Shown piece after piece: positions 13,159-16,361 of a stretch of 16,361 nucleotides of DNA. The stretch is taken from positions 1-16,361 of the forward strand of contig CALHWR010000037.1 of NCBI GenBank assembly GCA_938036665.1, given 5' to 3'. The first letter of the stretch is position 1. Each line of letters opens with the position of its first letter. The notes under the pieces are model-generated. The model was not told the origin of the DNA. It saw nothing but the letters and a program-made list of their open reading frames with translations, and did no database searches. A program made the translations under genes and the position numbers. Source of the DNA: an uncultured Collinsella sp. (GTDB taxonomy: Bacteria; Actinomycetota; Coriobacteriia; Coriobacteriales; Coriobacteriaceae).

Positions 13159-14567
13159 GTGAGCACCCCCAACAAACCGACCGCACGCTGCGCGATACCC
13201 GCATTCTGACGCTTCGCATTTGGGCTGTCGTCGGTTGCATCGTCATCGCCGCCGTCATCTTTAACCTTATGGGCATCCTGGCACCGGTTATTGAGTTTCT
13301 TGCCGTCGGCTCCATCATTGCTTTTGTGATGTCCCCGATCACCAACTGGCTCGAGCACCATGGCGTGAATCGCGGCATCGGTTCGCTTATCGCGCTTATT
13401 GTGGTCGTTGCTGTGCTCGTCGGTGTCGTTTGCATCTTGTCGCCGATTCTCTTTGGTCAGATCATGGAAGTCCTGAGCCGCCTGCCCGAGCAGCTTCGTG
13501 TTGCGGGTGGCGACCTCAACGAGATGATCTCGCATGCCAAGACGCTCAACAACACGCCGCTCAAGGAGTATCTGGACGATAATCTTTCGTCGCTGGTTGC
13601 CGTGGCATCGAAGTATGTGTCTCAGATCGCTGCCGAGCTTGGCCGCGGTGTGTTCCCGCTCATCACCAATACAGCCTCGCAGTTGTTCGTGATCTTCCTT
13701 GGTCTGGTGCTTGCGTACTGGATGGCCTGCGACTACCCTCGCATGCACCACGAGATTTGCACCATCATCGGTCAGGAGAAGGAGACCTCGTACCGCTTTA
13801 TGGTCGCCATCCTTTCTCGCTCTGTCGGCGGCTACATGCGCGGTATGGTCGTGACGTCCATCTGCGGTGGTTTCCTCGCCTTTATCGGTTTTATGATCAT
13901 CGGCCATCCGTATGCGGCGCTCATGGCCATCTTTACCGGCATCATGCATTTGGTTCCGGTCGTCGGTCCCTGGGTGAGCGCAGCAATCGCCACAGTGCTC
14001 GGTTTCATGTTCAGCCCCATGTTGGCGTTATGGACGCTCATCGTGACGATGGTCGCTCAAAACGTCACCGATAACGTAATTTCGCCTAAGGTCATGCAGA
14101 GCTCGGTGCAGGTGCATCCCATCATGAGCCTCACGGCGCTCGTTATTGGCTCGGCACTCATGGGTCCTATTGGCATGATCATTGCCATTCCGCTGTGCGC
14201 AGCCCTCAAGGGCATTTTCGTCTACTACTTTGAGAACGAGACCGGCCGCCAGCTTGTGGCCTATGACGGCGCCGTGTTTAAGGGCACGCCGTACCGCGAT
14301 GCCGATGGCAACCCGGTCGCCGCCTATGACGCGCTCGGGGACGATACGTTCATCTATGAGTCCGAGCTCATCGGCAACGAGACCGCGCCCGAGGCCAAGG
14401 CTATGCCCAAGCCCGAGCTCGATAATCCCTGGATCAAGCTCTCGGGTCTTCAGCCCGATGCCACGGGTTTCTTCAAGAATCCCTTCGCCAAGGATGACGA
14501 TTCCAACTCTGATGACGATACCAAAACCGGCATCGACGGGTCCATGGACGATTCGGATTCTAAATAG
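13155..14567 (+). CDS. AI-2E family transporter (PerM/YhhT-like permease)
   Basis: A 470-residue membrane protein of the PF01594 type. Hydrophobic segments lie near 16-60 (two or three helices), 72-96, 170-192, 230-250, 255-300 and 320-355. The NVISPKVMQSSVQVHPIMSL stretch followed by GPIGMIIAIPL is typical of the C-terminal core. Members have been linked to autoinducer-2 export, sodium/proton exchange or unknown substrates, so transport of AI-2 must not be assumed. After the last helix comes a tail of about 110 residues ending in an Asp/Ser-rich acidic stretch. The start overlaps the sigma stop (ATGA); a GGAG at 13139-13142 is too distant to be a good ribosome site, so coupling is likely. 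It is the last gene of the operon and nearly abuts a convergent small gene. Confidence 0.9.
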   Translation: MSEHPQQTDRTLRDTRILTLRIWAVVGCIVIAAVIFNLMGILAPVIEFLAVGSIIAFVMSPITNWLEHHGVNRGIGSLIALIVVVAVLVGVVCILSPILFGQIMEVLSRLPEQLRVAGGDLNEMISHAKTLNNTPLKEYLDDNLSSLVAVASKYVSQIAAELGRGVFPLITNTASQLFVIFLGLVLAYWMACDYPRMHHEICTIIGQEKETSYRFMVAILSRSVGGYMRGMVVTSICGGFLAFIGFMIIGHPYAALMAIFTGIMHLVPVVGPWVSAAIATVLGFMFSPMLALWTLIVTMVAQNVTDNVISPKVMQSSVQVHPIMSLTALVIGSALMGPIGMIIAIPLCAALKGIFVYYFENETGRQLVAYDGAVFKGTPYRDADGNPVAAYDALGDDTFIYESELIGNETAPEAKAMPKPELDNPWIKLSGLQPDATGFFKNPFAKDDDSNSDDDTKTGIDGSMDDSDSK

Positions 14568-14573
14568 GCCCCA

Positions 14574-14813
14574 TTAACGTTTCTTGAAGTTGTAAATGAC
14601 AAGAAACGCGAGCAAAGCGATTGATAAGGGACCGGCAACATAGAAAAAGAGAATGTCAATTGCGCGTAAAGTGTAATAAGCCTTATCGCCGGACATTACT
14701 GCATACAACACGTAGCCAAATGCTGGTTGGTTTGCGTACCAGCAGGAGAAAGCCAATAGCGTTAAAAGTGCCGCTAACAGAAGTGCATTGAGGAAAAATC
14801 GTTTGCTTTTCAT
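14574..14813 (-). CDS. Small two-helix membrane protein, unrecognised
   Basis: A 79-residue protein with a positively charged start (MKSKR), a hydrophobic helix at about 7-27, a polar middle (28-48) and a second helix at about 50-74 ending NFKKR. Both ends should be cytoplasmic. A strong AAGGAG site lies six bases before the ATG (minus strand), and a candidate promoter is present, so I consider it a true gene. I do not recognise a family. By hand count its GC content is about 42-43%, well below its neighbours, which suggests recent gain. Its stop codon is only six bases from that of the convergent permease gene, and the apparent terminator of that operon (14906-14935) now lies beyond it. Confidence 0.7.
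   Translation of the reverse strand: MKSKRFFLNALLLAALLTLLAFSCWYANQPAFGYVLYAVMSGDKAYYTLRAIDILFFYVAGPLSIALLAFLVIYNFKKR
14578..14608. repeat. 9-bp inverted repeat at the convergent gene junction
   Basis: CGTTTCTTG (14578-14586) pairs perfectly with CAAGAAACG (14600-14608) across 13 bases. It lies in the last codons of the small minus-strand gene, just after the permease stop codon. It could end or stabilise permease transcripts, but lacks a T-tract and is only moderately GC-rich, so the role is uncertain. Confidence 0.4.
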
Positions 14814-14839
14814 CGATCGCTCCTTCCGGGTGACTCTTA

Positions 14840-14868
14840 TATGTAATTCTACAGCAGTCCTTTTTCAA
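14840..14868 (-). promoter_or_regulatory. Candidate promoter of the small membrane protein gene
   Basis: On the minus strand TTGAAA (14868-14863) is separated by 17 bases from TACATA (14845-14840), a fair -35 and a weak -10. Other -10-like boxes (TAGAAT, TATAAG) overlap but are at poorer spacing. A start near 14833 gives a leader of about 20 bases carrying the AAGGAG ribosome site. Confidence 0.4.
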
Positions 14869-14905
14869 AGGATCGCACAGTACTAAATAACGTGCACTTT
14901 CGCTG

Positions 14906-14935
14906 GAGGGTCGCTGTTTGGCGGCCCTCTTTTTT
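14906..14935 (+). terminator. Rightward intrinsic terminator upstream of alaS
   Basis: GAGGGTCGC (14906-14914) pairs with GCGGCCCTC (14921-14929), nine bp including one T-G wobble, with a TGTTTG loop and six T residues (14930-14935). It is a strong rightward terminator, yet the nearest rightward gene, the permease, ends 338 bases upstream with the minus-strand small gene in between. It is most simply the terminator of the sigma/permease operon. No alternative antiterminator pairing or T-box sequence is seen here, so it does not look like an alaS attenuator. Confidence 0.85.
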
Positions 14936-14961
14936 GCACAGGCGCGGTGGGATGGTAATAT
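14934..14961 (+). promoter_or_regulatory. alaS promoter
   Basis: TTGCAC (14934-14939) and TAATAT (14956-14961) have a 16-base spacer, and TGG ahead of the -10 makes it an extended form (TGnTAATAT). The -35 begins within the last T residues of the upstream terminator, so the two signals overlap. A start near 14968 leaves a leader of about 40 bases with GAGGAG (14993-14998) before the ATG. Confidence 0.65.
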
Positions 14962-15007
14962 CGTTACGTTTGAACTGTTTCGATGTGAAACCGAGGAGAT
15001 TCCCTCT

Positions 15008-16361
15008 ATGAGTGCTGACTACCCGTCAATGACTACGGCCGAGATTCGCTCTAAGTTCCTCAACTTCTTTGAGGAGCGCGGTCTTAAGCTCTATCCTTCT
15101 TCGTCCCTCGTCCCCGACGATCCTTCGCTGTTGCTTGCCAACGCCGGCATGAATCAGTTTAAGGAGTACTACCAGGGCAAGAAGACCATGAAGGAGATCG
15201 GCGCGATCTCCTGCCAGAAGTGCGTCCGCACCAACGACATCGATTGCATCGGCGAGGACGGCCGTCACCTGTCCTTCTTTGAGATGCTCGGCGACTTCTC
15301 CTTTGGCGGCGTCTCCAAGCAGCAGGCCTGCGCTTGGGCCTTTGAGCTCATCACCAAGGAGTTCAAGCTGCCGCTCGATCGCCTGTACTTCACCGTCTTT
15401 ACCGAGGACGACGAGACCCATGACGTATGGCGCTCCCTGGGCGTTGCCGAGGACCACATCTCCCGCTTGGGCGAGGACGACAACTTCTGGGCCGCTGGCC
15501 CCACCGGTCCCTGCGGTCCGTGCTCTGAGATCTACTTTGACATGGGCGAGGAGGTCGGTTGCGGCAGCCCCGACTGCAAGCCTGGCTGCGACTGCGATCG
15601 CTTCCTTGAGTTCTGGAACCTCGTGTTTACCCAGTACGACCGCCAGGAGGATGGCTCCATGCCGGAGCTGCCGCACCGCAACCTCGATACGGGCATGGGT
15701 CTGGAGCGCATGGCCGCCATCATGCAGCACAAGACCGCTAATTACGACGGCGATCTGATGCAGCACCTCATCAAGCTGGGCGAGAAGATCAGCGGCAAGA
15801 CCTATGACGCCGACGATTACTCTCGTGCCAGCCGCTCCCTGCGCATCATCGCGGATCACTCTCGTGCCGTCGACTTTATGATCTCGGACGGCATTCTCCC
15901 CGGTAACGAGGGTCGCGAGTACGTCCTTCGCCGCCTGCTCCGCCGTGCCGTGTTCCACGGTCGCCTGCTGGGCATCGAGGGCGCCTTCCTGACCAAGTTC
16001 ATTGATGAGGTCAACGCCCAGATGGGCGAGGCCTATCCCGAGCTGCTCAAGAACGTCGCGCTCGTCAAGGGTATCGTCGCTTCCGAGGAGGAGCGTTTCT
16101 CCACGACGCTCGACAACGGTCGCGTCTACCTGGACGAGGCCCTGGCCGCGCTTGCCGAGGGTGCTGTCCTTCCGGGCGACGTTGCCTTTAAGCTGCACGA
16201 CACCTTTGGTTTCCCCATCGACCTGACCGTCGAGATCGCCGGCACCGCTGGCCACGACGTCGACATGGACGGCTTTACCGCCTGCATGGAGGACCAGAAG
16301 GCCCGCGCTCGCGCCAACGCCAAGGGCGACGCCTGGGGCAGCTTCAACGACGTGTGGGTCG
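15008..16361 (+). CDS. alaS: Alanyl-tRNA synthetase (N-terminal part; runs off the right edge)
   Basis: 451 codons of the class II synthetase that charges tRNA-Ala are visible; the full enzyme is usually about 870-900 residues, so roughly half is present. The catalytic domain shows GMNQFK (47-52), QKCVRTNDID (70-79), FFEMLGDFSFG (90-100), GPCGPCSEIYFD (167-178) and DTGMGLERM (227-235). A Cys-rich insertion at 185-196 (GCGSPDCKPGCDC) is seen in many bacterial AlaRS. The tRNA-recognition region begins around 250; the editing and C-Ala domains would be beyond the edge. The frame is open to the last base. GAGGAG is nine bases from the ATG. Codon use is strongly biased, as for ileS. Confidence 0.97.
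   Translation, partial: MSADYPSMTTAEIRSKFLNFFEERGLKLYPSSSLVPDDPSLLLANAGMNQFKEYYQGKKTMKEIGAISCQKCVRTNDIDCIGEDGRHLSFFEMLGDFSFGGVSKQQACAWAFELITKEFKLPLDRLYFTVFTEDDETHDVWRSLGVAEDHISRLGEDDNFWAAGPTGPCGPCSEIYFDMGEEVGCGSPDCKPGCDCDRFLEFWNLVFTQYDRQEDGSMPELPHRNLDTGMGLERMAAIMQHKTANYDGDLMQHLIKLGEKISGKTYDADDYSRASRSLRIIADHSRAVDFMISDGILPGNEGREYVLRRLLRRAVFHGRLLGIEGAFLTKFIDEVNAQMGEAYPELLKNVALVKGIVASEEERFSTTLDNGRVYLDEALAALAEGAVLPGDVAFKLHDTFGFPIDLTVEIAGTAGHDVDMDGFTACMEDQKARARANAKGDAWGSFNDVWV

Noticed and set aside
14858..14872. Small hairpin TCCTTT/AAAGGA as a terminator
   Set aside because: Only six AT-rich pairs and no T-tract follow. It overlaps the -35 of the small gene's promoter and is better left unassigned.
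14906..14961. T-box or other attenuator ahead of alaS
   Set aside because: No UGGN bulge, specifier loop or antiterminator pairing is visible, and the alaS promoter lies after the terminator stem, so the hairpin is not in the alaS leader.

Overview
The window looks like a chromosomal housekeeping segment of a high-GC actinobacterium of the class Coriobacteriia, most likely Collinsella or a close relative. The reasons are a GC-rich coding bias, strong Shine-Dalgarno sites, extended -10 promoters, an ileS gene under a T-box leader, and an actinobacteria-like rarA - DUF948 - alaS neighbourhood. The genus assignment comes from remembered gene order and style, not from a search.

Layout. (1) Positions 1-541 hold the first 11 codons of a leftward gene, then about 500 bases of non-coding DNA packed with inverted repeats. 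These include a 130-base element with 16-base terminal inverted repeats that could fold as a cloverleaf, two further hairpins, and two successive leftward terminators. (2) 542-1624 (minus) is an iron-containing/glycerol-dehydrogenase-like alcohol dehydrogenase. (3) 1746-2067 is the promoter and tRNA-Ile-sensing T-box leader, with competing antiterminator and terminator folds, of ileS (2111-4912). (4) lspA and rluD form a coupled pair (5132-6744). (5) A membrane GT2 glycosyltransferase (6827-8116) ends in a palindromic terminator that is a second copy of the element after the dehydrogenase. (6) A minimal A24 prepilin peptidase and an HD-domain dGTPase-like hydrolase follow (8196-9897). (7) rarA (9958-11307) has a LexA-like palindrome at its promoter. 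(8) A four-gene, overlapping operon (11408-14567) encodes a DUF948 membrane coiled-coil protein, a degenerate RsbW-like anti-sigma factor, a SigB/SigF-type sigma factor and an AI-2E family permease. (9) A small AT-rich orphan membrane protein lies on the minus strand (14574-14813). (10) A rightward terminator overlaps the alaS promoter, and alaS runs off the right end.

How the parts work together. IleRS and AlaRS supply translation, and the T-box ties IleRS production to uncharged tRNA-Ile. LspA matures lipoproteins and RluD modifies 23S rRNA. RarA and the dGTPase act in replication stress and dNTP balance. The sigma cassette probably gives a general-stress response and is translationally coupled, so sigma factor and putative antagonist are made together. 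I see no CRISPR array, tRNA, rRNA, transposase or phage gene. The non-routine items are the structured intergenic DNA at 138-470, the shared palindrome at 492-532 and 8125-8166, the unusual T-box bulge, the degenerate anti-sigma factor, and the small AT-rich gene that seems to have landed between the permease gene and the operon's terminator.
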